Shown here: positions 9,481-18,944 of the stretch, in pieces
How the letters are laid out: the number at the start of each line of letters is the position of its first letter
Position numbering within the stretch: position 1 is the stretch's first letter
From: Lachnospiraceae bacterium
Lineage (GTDB): Bacteria > Bacillota > Clostridia > Lachnospirales > Lachnospiraceae
Assembly: GCA_016283755.1 (NCBI GenBank)
Contig: JAEENO010000028.1
Span: forward strand, 1 to 57,689
DNA length: 57,689 nt
Reading direction: 5' to 3'
Program-made: the position numbers and the translations under genes
Notes under the pieces: generated by a model
What the model saw: the letters and a program-made list of their open reading frames with translations, nothing else
Told to the model about the DNA's origin: nothing
Database searches by the model: none

Positions 9481-9687
9481 TTATTCGCCCTTAATGCCAT
9501 ACTTCTTATTGAACTGATCAATACGGCCACGAGCCTTAGTTGCCTTCTGCTGTCCTGTATAGAACGGATGGCACTTTGAGCAGATTTCTACGTGGATTTC
9601 CGGCTTTGTTGAACCTGTAACGAAAGTATTGCCACAGTTACATGTAACAGTTGCCTGATAATACTCCGGATGGATTCCTTCTTTCAT
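9481..9687 (-). CDS. rpmE: 50S ribosomal protein bL31, zinc-binding form
   Basis: A 68-residue component of the large subunit. Cysteines in VTCNCG and ICSKCH form the zinc-binding (C+) version. ATG at 9687 is chosen because GAGAGGTG lies just upstream and the product then begins [12 protein letters not shown] as in other L31 proteins; a GTG 9 bases earlier overlaps the ribosome binding site. It has its own promoter (9761-9789) and terminator although it lies in the rho cluster. Confidence 0.97.
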   Translation of the reverse strand: MKEGIHPEYYQATVTCNCGNTFVTGSTKPEIHVEICSKCHPFYTGQQKATKARGRIDQFNKKYGIKGE

Positions 9688-9760
9688 GATTTTCACCTCT
9701 CACAATATATTAAACTTATTATAAACATCTCGAACATACTGCTTTTAAAACAGCTTAATC

Positions 9761-9789
9761 ATTGTAACATAATTAATATATATCTGCAA
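9761..9789 (-). promoter_or_regulatory. Promoter of rpmE
   Basis: Minus strand -35 TTGCAG (9784-9789) and -10 TACAAT (9761-9766) with a 17 bp spacer. The leader to the rpmE ATG is about 65 bases. Confidence 0.7.
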
Positions 9790-9813
9790 GTACTTTTCAA
9801 TAATTTCTTTTAC

Positions 9814-11004
9814 TTACTGCGTCTTGCCCTTTTCACCCGCAATAATTACGATTATTGCACCGATTAAAGCCATCAAACTCGACATAATAAGCATCGTATT
9901 AACAGAGAATCTGTCAATTATTATTCCGCCCAGTAAGCTTCCAACAAATGAACCTAACGCAGTCGTCATAGTCATTAAGGCCTGTCCTCTTACTCTGTTA
10001 TCGGAATCTATCGTATTCTCAACATATAGGATACTTACTCCCGCAAAGATTCCGTACCCTAACATCGATAATGACATTGAAATGTACATAACAACTATGT
10101 TGCCCGCAAGATACATTACAACATTCCTTACGAATATGAAGAATACTGCAATCTTAAATAATATGCCGGACGGAACTTTTTTATTAACAGTACTCAGTAA
10201 GAAAAGTGCAGGCAATTCAGATGCTGCCGCTATAAAGATTCCGTAACCCATCTCAGTTGTCGTAAGCCCTATATTGTCATATATCTGGAACATATAATTA
10301 CTTATTATATTATGACTTACGAAGACAAGTATGTTGCCTATTATAAGCACGAAAAAGCGCTTATACCGCAATATGAATTCTATAAGGGACAGATTACCAC
10401 TGTTCTTATTATCGTTTCCGGAATCGGCATTTTTAACGTTCTCATCAATGCCCTTAAAGTGAAAGGTTATTACCGATACAATAAGAAGTATATACACAAA
10501 TATTATAGCATATACTATTACGTCAACGCCCTGCTTCTCAATAACTATTCCCAATATTGCGGAACATATCGCATAAGCAAGTGAACCTATACCTCTCGCG
10601 ATTCCGAAATCTATCGGAACTCCCTTAGACACAAAGAACATCGCAAGCGAATAAGTAAGCGGTGTCATTATCTGCGAGAATGCGATAATAAGGGTATACA
10701 GCAAGAATACCATTAAAAATACCTTATTAAACGACAGAAGTATTCCGCTTAATATAATTATTATTCCCGAAAAGACAAGAAGAAGCTTATGTAATATAAG
10801 CCTCTTGCTTCTGTCCGCTATTCCGCCGACGATAGGCTGCGCTATTGCGGAAAGCACACTTCCCAATGCAAGGATATATCCTATCTCGGAATTACTTAAC
10901 CCCTTATCGAGAAGGTACATGCTTGCGTATGCAAATATGCAGCTGAATGTCGACCAGAATGCGCCCTGTAATATACAGTATTTTAAAGTTGCCTTAAATC
11001 TCAT
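9814..11004 (-). CDS. MFS transporter (LacY/MFS_1-like)
   Basis: A 396-residue protein with about 12 membrane segments. The first half includes GYILALGSVLSAIAQPIVGGIADRSKR, the loop 2-3 motif of the major facilitator superfamily. The overall pattern (ILQGAFWSTFSCIFAYASMY at the start) resembles the MFS_1-like/nucleoside-sugar group. The substrate is unknown. It starts 8 bases after the rho stop and so is almost certainly cotranscribed with rho, between rho and rpmE, which are often adjacent in related genomes. Confidence 0.8.
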   Translation of the reverse strand: MRFKATLKYCILQGAFWSTFSCIFAYASMYLLDKGLSNSEIGYILALGSVLSAIAQPIVGGIADRSKRLILHKLLLVFSGIIIILSGILLSFNKVFLMVFLLYTLIIAFSQIMTPLTYSLAMFFVSKGVPIDFGIARGIGSLAYAICSAILGIVIEKQGVDVIVYAIIFVYILLIVSVITFHFKGIDENVKNADSGNDNKNSGNLSLIEFILRYKRFFVLIIGNILVFVSHNIISNYMFQIYDNIGLTTTEMGYGIFIAAASELPALFLLSTVNKKVPSGILFKIAVFFIFVRNVVMYLAGNIVVMYISMSLSMLGYGIFAGVSILYVENTIDSDNRVRGQALMTMTTALGSFVGSLLGGIIIDRFSVNTMLIMSSLMALIGAIIVIIAGEKGKTQ

Positions 11005-11011
11005 AACTATC

Positions 11012-12451
11012 TTAGAACATACGTCTCTTTCTTATCTCTTCTACAAGCGCACGGTTACTTGTTGAAGACTGGAATGAACGAAGTAAAGTCTCTGTTGCAG
11101 CCTCCGACTTGGCACCGTTAAGCGCTTTTCTTGCAATCTCCATAGCTTCCTGTTCTTCAGAAGAAAGAAGAAGATCGTCTCTTCTTGTACCAGACTTAAC
11201 GATATCAACTGCCGGGAAGATTCTCTTCTCGGAAAGCTTTCTGTCAAGAACAAGCTCCATGTTACCGGTACCCTTAAATTCCTCGAATACAACATCATCC
11301 ATCTTACTTCCGGTCTCAACGAGCGCGGTTGCAAGAATCGTAAGGCTTCCGCCCTCTCTCATCTTTCTGGCCGCACCGAAGAACTTCTTAGGCATATGAA
11401 GTGATGCAGGATCGAGACCACCGGTTAAAGTTCTTCCACTCGGCGGAACTGTAAGGTTATACGCTCTTGTAAGTCTTGTAATGGAGTCAAGAAGAATAAT
11501 TACATCTTCTCCCGCCTCTACAAGTCGCTTAGCACGCTCCAAAACCATCTCGGATACTCTCTTATGATGCTCAGGAAGCTCATCAAATGTTGAATAGATA
11601 ACCTCAACCTGCTTGCCCTGGATAGCTTCCTTGATATCAGTAACTTCCTCAGGACGCTCATCGATTAAGAGGATAATTAAATGCATCTCAGGATTATTAT
11701 TAAGAACCGCACGCGCTACCTGCTTCAAAAGAGTTGTCTTACCTGCCTTAGGAGGTGATACGATCATACCTCTCTGGCCTTTACCGATAGGTGCTATTAA
11801 ATCAACGATTCTTGTTGCAATCGAGCACTTCGGATATTCAAGATGAATTCTTTCATACGGGAATACCGGTGTTAATGCTTCAAAATTGGTTCTTGTACAA
11901 CAACACTCAGGGTCTCGTTCATTTACGGATACTATATAAAGAAGCGCAGCATACTTTTCTTTCTCGTCTTCTTTATCTTTTAAGCGCTTGCACCCCTTAA
12001 CGAAATCTCCCGTCTTAAGCTTATACTTCTTGATAAGGCCGGCACTTACATAAATGTCTTCCTCACCCGGAAGGAAGTTGGCACTTCTGATAAAACCGTA
12101 TCCACCTTCGGTAATCTCAAGAATACCTCCAACCATAACACCGCTGTCAAGTGCTCTCATATCATCAGGCATCTCGCTTCTTATGGAGGCATCGCGTCTT
12201 AATTCTTTCTCTGTCATATAGATATCGTACTTTCTTATATCTGCTCCTGCCGGTCTACCCGGACGTCTTACCGGTCTGTTCTCCTCAGCTGTGTTGCTGC
12301 CATTAGATCTTTCCGCTTCTTTTTCCTTCTCGTCAAGTTGCAGCATAGCTTCGACAATATCCGCCTTCTTCATACCTTTAACATCAATCCCTCTGTGTTC
12401 TGCAATGTCAGCAAGAACCGCTTTACCTAAACTTTCGTATTTTTCTCTCAT
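11012..12451 (-). CDS. rho: Transcription termination factor Rho
   Basis: A hexameric RNA helicase that ends transcription. The 479-residue product has an N-terminal Rho_N/SAP-like helical region (about 1-45), a basic low-complexity linker (about 50-75), a cold-shock RNA-binding domain (GGYGFIRS, near 110), Walker A PPKAGKTT and Walker [21 protein letters not shown] at 12451 is preferred over one 15 bases upstream because GGAAGGAG is placed correctly for it. The linker insertion is common in Firmicute and Actinobacterial Rho. A structured leader and a promoter precede it. Confidence 0.97.
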   Translation of the reverse strand: MREKYESLGKAVLADIAEHRGIDVKGMKKADIVEAMLQLDEKEKEAERSNGSNTAEENRPVRRPGRPAGADIRKYDIYMTEKELRRDASIRSEMPDDMRALDSGVMVGGILEITEGGYGFIRSANFLPGEEDIYVSAGLIKKYKLKTGDFVKGCKRLKDKEDEKEKYAALLYIVSVNERDPECCCTRTNFEALTPVFPYERIHLEYPKCSIATRIVDLIAPIGKGQRGMIVSPPKAGKTTLLKQVARAVLNNNPEMHLIILLIDERPEEVTDIKEAIQGKQVEVIYSTFDELPEHHKRVSEMVLERAKRLVEAGEDVIILLDSITRLTRAYNLTVPPSGRTLTGGLDPASLHMPKKFFGAARKMREGGSLTILATALVETGSKMDDVVFEEFKGTGNMELVLDRKLSEKRIFPAVDIVKSGTRRDDLLLSSEEQEAMEIARKALNGAKSEAATETLLRSFQSSTSNRALVEEIRKRRMF

Positions 12452-12496
12452 AGATACTCCTTCCATATGCTATAAAGTAATAAATCGGTGAATACT

Positions 12497-12572
12497 ATGT
12501 CTGAACCGACATGAAATCATAATCGATATTAAATAGATAAACATATTACGAATGTCCCGTAACTATTTAATA
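12497..12572 (-). promoter_or_regulatory. Structured leader of rho
   Basis: Between the rho promoter and gene are nested inverted repeats: outer arms TATTAAATAG (12527-12536) and CTATTTAATA (12563-12572), inner arms TTACG/CGTAA (12546-12550, 12558-12562), and a separate ATGTC/GACAT hairpin (12497-12512). The leader is about 115 bases. A role in rho autoregulation is inference only. Confidence 0.45.
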
Positions 12573-12600
12573 GAATACCTTATTTTATAAAAAGTTGCAA
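12572..12600 (-). promoter_or_regulatory. Promoter of rho
   Basis: Minus strand -35 TTGCAA (12595-12600) and -10 TATTCT (12572-12577), spacer 17 bp. It starts right after the opp operon terminator. Confidence 0.6.
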
Positions 12601-12602
12601 TA

Positions 12603-12640
12603 CCCAAAATAAGAAAGCCACGGCATAAGCCGTGGCCCTC
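12603..12640 (-). terminator. Intrinsic terminator of the opp operon
   Basis: Minus strand stem GCCACGGC / GCCGTGGC (12617-12636) with a 4-base loop, followed by TTTCTTATTTT. It lies 31 bases downstream of the oppA-like stop. Confidence 0.9.
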
Positions 12641-12667
12641 TTACAATTTTTATTTTTAAGAAAGGAA

Positions 12668-14392
12668 TTATTTCTGTGTTGCATAGATAAAGAAGTAATA
12701 TCCAAGTGGTGTCTGATAGCAATTCTCGATGCCATCTGCTATACAATATAATCTTGTGTAATAGTAAATTGGACATACAGGGAAACCACCGACACCAAAC
12801 AATTCTTCTTCAGCCTGATAAAGGACGGCATCACGCTCAGCGCCTGCCTCTTTTGCCTTAGCTGATAATACATCGCTATCATACTTGCTGTCGGAATATA
12901 AACCGTAGTTGTAAGGATTTCCTGTTGTAAAGAGCTCTAAGTATGTAAGAGCATCGTTATAGTCAGCAATCCAACCAAGACGTGCAACACCGAATGTATG
13001 CTCGCCGAGGCCTGTTGTATATGTATTCCACTCCTGGTTCTGAAGTGCGATATTAAGTCCGAGTACTGTCTGCCAGTCAGAACCTACTGCTTCTGCAATA
13101 GCCTTATGAGCTTCAGAAGTATTGAAGTTATAAACTACTGTTGTATCAGGATTCCAGCTGCCGTCTGCAACTGCTGCGTTGTAAAGTTCCTTAGCGAGTG
13201 CGCAACGTCCTGCATATGTTGAAAGATCGAATGAAGGATATGCCTTCTGTAATGCTGAATACATAGCTCCAAGTTCAGAGATACCCTCTGAGAAGTCCTT
13301 ACCTGTAGAATCTGTAATACCCTGTGCAACAAGACCTGTAGCAGGTGTCTGACCACCCTGTGTAACATTCTCTACAATGTTCTCTCTGTCGATACAGATT
13401 GTCATAGCTGCACGAACTCTCCAATCAGTAACGATACTGCAGTTAATGTAAAGATAATATGTACCGATATAAGGATCTACGAAGCAATCTCCGGATGCCT
13501 TAAGAGACTCGATCATATCTGATGGGAATGACTCGATAAAATCATACTCACCTGACTGATAACTTGAAACGATAGCTGTTTCGGAGTCTGATAATCCCCA
13601 CTTAATCTGATCAGGACCGAGATTATCATAATCATAATACTTCTCGTTCTTCTCCATTAAGATATAGCTGTCGTGTACCCACTCTGTAATCTTGTAAGGA
13701 CCGTTAACAACGATATTGGAAGGATCTGTCCAGTTCTCATTGCCTTCAACAACATCCTCACGAAGAGGCATTAATGATGCGAATCCGCAAAGTGACATAA
13801 AGTATGCACAAGGAGATTCAAGAGTAATCTTTAATGTCTTGTTATCAACTGCTTCGATACCGAGCTCTTCCTTGCTCTTCTCGCCTGCCTGAATTGCAGA
13901 TGCGTTAAGAACGATATCATCTAAGATATAACCATAATCGGAAGCTGTAGCAGGATCAACGATTCTTCTCCAAGCATATACGAAGTCGTTAGCTGTAACT
14001 TCAACGCCGTCTGACCAATAGATATCATCACGGAGTGTAAATGTATATACACGTCCGTCGTCAGAAATATCAACGCTCTTTGCCTGTCCGAAAGTGATAT
14101 CACTGTTGAACATCTGCTTTGACTCATCTGCATAATCAGATGTAGGAGCATACTTCATTAAGCCCTCAAACTGATGCTGTGTATAAGTAGAACCGTCTAC
14201 TGATGAGATGAGACCCGGGTCGATTGTCTCAGGCTCTGATGCGATACATACATTAATAATGAATGGACCGTCATTATCCTTCTTGCCTGAAGAACTGCCG
14301 CCGTTGCCGCCGTTGCCGCTATTGCCACCGCACGCTACAAGTGACATAACCATAGCTGCAACAAGTAAAATTGAAACCAGTTTCTTTTTCAT
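12668..14392 (-). CDS. oppA: Peptide ABC transporter substrate-binding lipoprotein (OppA-like)
   Basis: A family 5 extracellular solute-binding protein of 574 residues. A lipoprotein signal ends in VACGG, followed by a glycine/serine-rich linker. SEPETIDPGLISS at the mature start and AYAWRRIVDP near the first quarter match OppA/DppA proteins. It captures oligopeptides outside the membrane and delivers them to OppBC. It is the last gene of the operon in the order B-C-D-F-A, with a strong AAGGAGG site after a 61-base gap. Peptide specificity cannot be deduced. Confidence 0.93.
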   Translation of the reverse strand: MKKKLVSILLVAAMVMSLVACGGNSGNGGNGGSSSGKKDNDGPFIINVCIASEPETIDPGLISSVDGSTYTQHQFEGLMKYAPTSDYADESKQMFNSDITFGQAKSVDISDDGRVYTFTLRDDIYWSDGVEVTANDFVYAWRRIVDPATASDYGYILDDIVLNASAIQAGEKSKEELGIEAVDNKTLKITLESPCAYFMSLCGFASLMPLREDVVEGNENWTDPSNIVVNGPYKITEWVHDSYILMEKNEKYYDYDNLGPDQIKWGLSDSETAIVSSYQSGEYDFIESFPSDMIESLKASGDCFVDPYIGTYYLYINCSIVTDWRVRAAMTICIDRENIVENVTQGGQTPATGLVAQGITDSTGKDFSEGISELGAMYSALQKAYPSFDLSTYAGRCALAKELYNAAVADGSWNPDTTVVYNFNTSEAHKAIAEAVGSDWQTVLGLNIALQNQEWNTYTTGLGEHTFGVARLGWIADYNDALTYLELFTTGNPYNYGLYSDSKYDSDVLSAKAKEAGAERDAVLYQAEEELFGVGGFPVCPIYYYTRLYCIADGIENCYQTPLGYYFFIYATQK

Positions 14393-14453
14393 TGATAAAA
14401 ACCTCCTTATTATTATCCATATATATTAAGGGTTATACCCTATATGGTGCTAA

Positions 14454-15446
14454 CTATTGCTCAAGTAAATGACATGCCGCAAAATGTTTCGGTGCATATT
14501 CCTTAAGTACCGGCATCTCCTGCTTGCATCTCTCTGTCGCATACGGACATCTCGTATGGAATCTGCATCCCGACGGTGGGTTAATAGGGCTTGGAATATC
14601 TCCTTCAAGGATTATTCTGTCTCTTGCCCTGCTCTTAACCGGGTCCGGTAACGGAACTGCAGATAAAAGTGTCTTGGTGTAAGGATGAATCGGATTGGAG
14701 CAAAGCTCGTAACTATCTGCAAGCTCTACCATACATCCAAGATACATAACACCGATTCTGTCCGAAATATGTCTTACGACCGATATATCATGCGCAATGA
14801 ATAAATATGTAAGGCCCTTCTCTGTCTGAAGATCCTCAAGCATATTAACAACCTGCGACTGAATCGATACATCAAGTGCTGAAATTGGTTCATCACATAC
14901 GATGAATTCCGGATTAACTGCCAATGCTCTTGCGATTCCGACTCTCTGCTGCTGTCCGCCGGAGAATTCATGAGGGAATCTGTTGGCATGCTCCGTATTA
15001 AGTCCTACTTCCGAAAGAAGTTCTCTGATTCTGTCGGTTCTGTCCTTCTTGTTAGGACACAACTTATGAATATCGATTGCTTCTCCTATGATTTCACCAA
15101 CCGTCATACGAGGGTCAAGCGAAGCTGACGGATCCTGGAAGATGATTTGCATCTTTCTTCTGTAAGGCAGCATATTCTCCGCGATATGCTTCTCAGAATC
15201 ATATATAGGCTTACCGTCATATATAATCTTACCGGATGTCGGTTCGTGAAGTCTGATTACCGTACGGCCGAGTGTAGTCTTACCGCAACCGGACTCACCT
15301 ACAAGTCCGAGTGTCTCGCCCTTATAAATCTTAAAATTGGCACTCTCTACTGCCTGTACATAGTTTTTCTTAAATCCGCCTGTCTTAACGGCGAAATATT
15401 TCTTAAGATTCTCAACCTCGAGGAGTACCTTTCTCTCTTCTGTCAT
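14454..15446 (-). CDS. oppF: Peptide ABC transporter ATP-binding protein OppF
   Basis: A 330-residue ATPase. Walker A is GESGCGKTTL, the signature [15 protein letters not shown], Walker B IVCDEPISALD, and the H-loop FIAHDIS. The C-terminal oligopeptide-transporter extension has the CRFHTRCPYATERC cysteine cluster, which in DppD-type homologues binds an Fe-S cluster. It starts 3 bases after the oppD stop with AAGGAGGAG upstream. It pairs with OppD to drive OppBC. Confidence 0.95.
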   Translation of the reverse strand: MTEERKVLLEVENLKKYFAVKTGGFKKNYVQAVESANFKIYKGETLGLVGESGCGKTTLGRTVIRLHEPTSGKIIYDGKPIYDSEKHIAENMLPYRRKMQIIFQDPSASLDPRMTVGEIIGEAIDIHKLCPNKKDRTDRIRELLSEVGLNTEHANRFPHEFSGGQQQRVGIARALAVNPEFIVCDEPISALDVSIQSQVVNMLEDLQTEKGLTYLFIAHDISVVRHISDRIGVMYLGCMVELADSYELCSNPIHPYTKTLLSAVPLPDPVKSRARDRIILEGDIPSPINPPSGCRFHTRCPYATERCKQEMPVLKEYAPKHFAACHLLEQ

Positions 15447-15449
15447 CTT

Positions 15450-16457
15450 CTACTCCTCCTTCTTACCCTTAAGATCCTTGAAATGTAACCAGCATGCTGA
15501 GATATGTCCGTCACCTAAGTCCGCGAAAGGCGGCTTCTTGGTAAGACAAATCTTCATGCAGTCCTTACATCTAGGTCCAAAATTGCATCCCGATGGAGGA
15601 TTAAGAAGATCGATAGGTGTACCTTCGATCGGAATAAGTCTCTCCGGTTCTTCCTCGTCGATACGAGGCTGTGATGCAAGCAATCCCTTGGTATAAGGGT
15701 GCTGAGGATTGTAGAATAAGTCTTCTACCTTAGCCTGCTCAACTATTCTTCCTGCATACATAACGGATACCTTGTCGCAAATTTCAGCAACAACACCTAA
15801 GTTATGTGTAATGAATATAATAGATGTATTTTCCTTCTTCTGAAGCTCTTTCATAAGCTCCAGAATCTGTGCCTGAATTGTAACATCAAGAGCGGTTGTA
15901 GGCTCGTCTGCTATTAAAAGCTTCGGCTTACATATAAGTGCCATTGCTATCATGGCCCTCTGTCTCATACCGCCCGAAAACTCATGCGGATACTGATTGA
16001 TACGCTTCTCGGCATTGTTAATACCTACCTTCTCAAGCATCTCAATGGCACGTGCTCTTGCTTCTTCCTTGGTAATCTTGGAATCATGGACGGTCAATGC
16101 CTCCATTAACTGATTACCTATTGTATATACCGGGTTAAGGCAGGTCATAGGGTTCTGGAAAATCATACTTACCTTATTACCTCTAAACTGTCTCATCTGC
16201 TCCGGTGTATATGCCAATAAATCTTCACCTTCAAAAGTAATCGAACCGCCGATTACTTTACCCGGATTCTGTAAAAGTCCGATTATTGAATATGCTTCAA
16301 CACTTTTACCGGAACCCGACTCTCCTACGACACCCATAACCTCATTGTACCCGAGTTCATATGAAATGCCGTCTACAGCCTTAACTTCGCCTGCAGGAGT
16401 GAAGAATGAAACCTTTAAGTCTTTAATCTCAATAAGCTTTTTATTATCTTCCATCAT
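15450..16457 (-). CDS. oppD: Peptide ABC transporter ATP-binding protein OppD
   Basis: A 335-residue ATPase partner of OppF. Walker A is GESGSGKSV, the signature FSGGMRQRAMIAMAL, Walker B LLIADEPTTALD, and the H-loop FITHNLGV. The C-terminus has the family's cysteine cluster (CNFGPRCKDCMKIC). GGAGGAGAGA precedes two consecutive ATG codons; the first is taken. The second Walker A lysine is followed by SVEAY, slightly unlike the usual SxTA but compatible with function. Confidence 0.95.
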   Translation of the reverse strand: MMEDNKKLIEIKDLKVSFFTPAGEVKAVDGISYELGYNEVMGVVGESGSGKSVEAYSIIGLLQNPGKVIGGSITFEGEDLLAYTPEQMRQFRGNKVSMIFQNPMTCLNPVYTIGNQLMEALTVHDSKITKEEARARAIEMLEKVGINNAEKRINQYPHEFSGGMRQRAMIAMALICKPKLLIADEPTTALDVTIQAQILELMKELQKKENTSIIFITHNLGVVAEICDKVSVMYAGRIVEQAKVEDLFYNPQHPYTKGLLASQPRIDEEEPERLIPIEGTPIDLLNPPSGCNFGPRCKDCMKICLTKKPPFADLGDGHISACWLHFKDLKGKKEE

Positions 16458-16466
16458 TCTCTCCTC

Positions 16467-17837
16467 CTACTTCTTAAGTCTAGGATCAAGTGAATCTCTT
16501 AATCCGTCGCCGACAAGGTTAAGTGACAATACAATGATTGTAAGGATGATTGCCGGGAAGATAAGTCTGTACGGGAACAAACTGATCGTCTGCAATGCAT
16601 CCGAACAAAGTGAACCTAAGCTCGCCATAGGTGCCGAAACACCCATTCCTAAGAATGAAAGGAATGACTCAAGGAAAATCGCTGACGGAATCTGGAGGCA
16701 GGTTGTAATAACAAGCTGACCAACGCAGTTAGGCAACAAATGTCTCTTGATTATTCTTCTGCTTGACGCACCGAGTGCAGTCGCTGCAGTAACATATTCC
16801 TGTTTCTTTAACTGAAGAACCTGTCCACGAACGATACGTGCCATGGTTACCCAGTATAAAAGTGCGAAAGTAATAAAAATACTTACAATACCGGATCCTA
16901 AATCTCCGAGTCCCTTAACAAATGGATTCTTACTGCTGTCAAACCAAGCCTGCAAAGGATCCTTAAGTACTACCTGCAAAAGCAATACTACAAGTACTTC
17001 AGGGATGGAATAGATAAGTTCTACTATTCGCATCATGATGAAGTCTACTGTACCGCCTGCAAGTCCCGAAATCGAACCATAGATAGATCCGATAATAAGA
17101 ACGATTAATGCTGCGATGATACCGATTATAATTGACACTCTCGCACCAAACATCGTACGTACCATGCTGTCACGTCCGCTCGAATCGGTTCCGAATACAT
17201 GAGGGAATACTCTCTTTACAAGACTTAACTCCTCCGCATCTTCTGCTGCGGTATCCGTGTAGTTCACTACATCATATGTTATAAAAGAACCATCGCTGAC
17301 GATATCTTTCATCTTAACAACTATAAGCTCAGCGTCGATTCCTGAAGGCATATACATAATGACTGCATCTTCCCAAATCTGATCCAATGTAAATGCATAT
17401 GTCTTACCGCCTTTTTTGATAACGTAATTACCCTTATCAAGTGCGGTAATACTTCCCGGACGAAGTGCGGTTGCATAGAATGCCTTGCACTTGCCCTCTA
17501 TTAACTTAATCTGCTGCTCCTGCTTGGAATACTCCATAGGGCCTAACTTCTGAGCGTTACGTAACTGATCCGCATAATTATACGGAACGAACTTAGGGCC
17601 TGCAAAAGCAAATAACATACATACTATAAATACTCCAAGAGCAACCATGGATACGTGATTAGCCTTAAATCTTCTCCACGCATCTGCCCAGTAGGAAATG
17701 CTCTTATGCATCTCAACCATCGATTCCTTCTCTGATTCGTTGGCTGAGTCAAATGAATTCTCGTCCAAACCGAAAGCTTCTTCCAATTCCTTCGGGTCCA
17801 CCTGGAAAGGACTGTATTTAGCGAATACTTCTTTCAT
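16467..17837 (-). CDS. oppC: Peptide ABC transporter permease OppC with large extracytoplasmic insertion
   Basis: A membrane subunit of the peptide importer. At 456 residues it is about 150 longer than usual OppC. A cytoplasmic N-terminal extension (about 1-55, acidic) precedes the first membrane segment (about 62-80). Residues 87-212, between that segment and the conserved HVFGTDSSGRD motif, form an added hydrophilic domain expected outside the membrane. The EAA loop is visible as TAATALGASSRRIIKRHLLP. It starts right after oppB with GGAGG upstream. Confidence 0.93.
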   Translation of the reverse strand: MKEVFAKYSPFQVDPKELEEAFGLDENSFDSANESEKESMVEMHKSISYWADAWRRFKANHVSMVALGVFIVCMLFAFAGPKFVPYNYADQLRNAQKLGPMEYSKQEQQIKLIEGKCKAFYATALRPGSITALDKGNYVIKKGGKTYAFTLDQIWEDAVIMYMPSGIDAELIVVKMKDIVSDGSFITYDVVNYTDTAAEDAEELSLVKRVFPHVFGTDSSGRDSMVRTMFGARVSIIIGIIAALIVLIIGSIYGSISGLAGGTVDFIMMRIVELIYSIPEVLVVLLLQVVLKDPLQAWFDSSKNPFVKGLGDLGSGIVSIFITFALLYWVTMARIVRGQVLQLKKQEYVTAATALGASSRRIIKRHLLPNCVGQLVITTCLQIPSAIFLESFLSFLGMGVSAPMASLGSLCSDALQTISLFPYRLIFPAIILTIIVLSLNLVGDGLRDSLDPRLKK

Positions 17838-17840
17838 GCC

Positions 17841-18782
17841 CTAGTCCTCCCTCGATGATAATGTAATTCTCGGATCTACAATCTTATATGCTATATCTAC
17901 TACAAGATTCATAAATATTACAAGTGCAGAAAGGACGAATGTAGTAGCCATAATAACTGTATAATCACGGTTAAGAACGCTCTGTACGAAATACTTTCCG
18001 AGACCCGGAATTGAGAATGTAGACTCAACGACAAAGCTTCCTGTTATAATACCGGCAATAAGCGGTCCTAGGAAAGTAATTACAGGAATAAGTGAATTCC
18101 TCAAAGCATGCTTAATAACAATGCTCTTGGTAGTAACACCTTTGGCTCTTGCTGTTCTTATGTAATCCTGATTGATGGCATCAAGCATACTTGTTCTTGT
18201 AAGCTTTGCAAGATAACAGGTATTGTAGAACGACAAACTTATAATCGGCATAATATAAGCCTTAACGTTATCAAGACTTCCGCTTATAGTAGGAAGCCAC
18301 TGAAGCTTAACCGCAAAGGTAACAAGAAGTAAGGTTGCAAGTACGAATCCGGGTATTGCAACACCTACCGTAGTCACTACTCGTAAAAAACCGTCAAGTC
18401 CGCTTCCTCTGTTGTATGCTGCGATACAACCCAATGGAATACCGATGATAACCGATACAAGTAATGCTATAAGACCTAATTTGATTGATAACTGGAACTT
18501 ACCCTGATGGAACATAATGTCAGTTACCGGAGTACCCTCCTGCATCTTTAAAGATACGCCAAGGTCACCCTGACAATACGAAACCAGATAATTCTTGAAC
18601 TGAACGATAAGTGGCTTATCAAGACCATACTTGGCGTTAGCTGCCGCTATCTGTTCAGGTGTTGACTTCTCTGTGATAAACGGGCTTCCGGGTACTGCAT
18701 TCATAAGAAAAAAAGTTATGGCAAGTACCACAAGCAACGTGCCCACAGAAGCAAGCAAACGCTTGAGAATATACAACAACAT
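17841..18782 (-). CDS. oppB: Peptide ABC transporter permease OppB
   Basis: A 313-residue permease with about six membrane segments, beginning MLLYILKRLLASVGTLL, with the family-typical LNAVPGSPF, GDLGVSLKM and EAA loop RTARAKGVTTKSIVIKHALRNS, and ending DPRITLSS. It is the first gene of the opp operon. Its GGAGG site is 9 bases before the ATG, after a leader of about 155 bases that contains a terminator-like hairpin. Confidence 0.95.
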   Translation of the reverse strand: MLLYILKRLLASVGTLLVVLAITFFLMNAVPGSPFITEKSTPEQIAAANAKYGLDKPLIVQFKNYLVSYCQGDLGVSLKMQEGTPVTDIMFHQGKFQLSIKLGLIALLVSVIIGIPLGCIAAYNRGSGLDGFLRVVTTVGVAIPGFVLATLLLVTFAVKLQWLPTISGSLDNVKAYIMPIISLSFYNTCYLAKLTRTSMLDAINQDYIRTARAKGVTTKSIVIKHALRNSLIPVITFLGPLIAGIITGSFVVESTFSIPGLGKYFVQSVLNRDYTVIMATTFVLSALVIFMNLVVDIAYKIVDPRITLSSRED

Positions 18783-18838
18783 ACTTTTTCAAAACCTCCA
18801 ACCTCTGACCATCCGTCGGGTGAAATCTCACTACATCC

Positions 18839-18907
18839 CTAAAGTCTGCACACCCCAAAGATATATAAAGAAATAGCGCTGACAAAGACTGCCAGCGCCA
18901 CTTGCAT
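18839..18907 (-). CDS. Possible 22-residue leader peptide of the opp operon
   Basis: ATG at 18907 opens a 22-codon frame, MQVALAVFVSAISL... ending TAG at 18839, hydrophobic throughout. It starts about 30 bases after the predicted transcription start and overlaps the terminator-like hairpin at 18876-18898, as attenuating leader peptides do. The ribosome binding site is weak (GAGTGAGTG), so translation is uncertain; it may be chance. Confidence 0.3.
   Translation of the reverse strand: MQVALAVFVSAISLYIFGVCRL
18862..18898 (-). terminator. Terminator-like hairpin in the opp leader (possible attenuator)
   Basis: On the minus strand GCGCTGGCA and TGTCAGCGC (18876-18898) pair over 9 bp, including one G-U, around a 5-base loop and are followed by TATTTCTTTATATAT. 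It lies between the opp promoter and oppB, so transcription must pass it to reach the operon. Confidence 0.5.
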
Positions 18908-18944
18908 TCTTGTCACTCACTCAACCGATAGTTCTAGTATCTTA

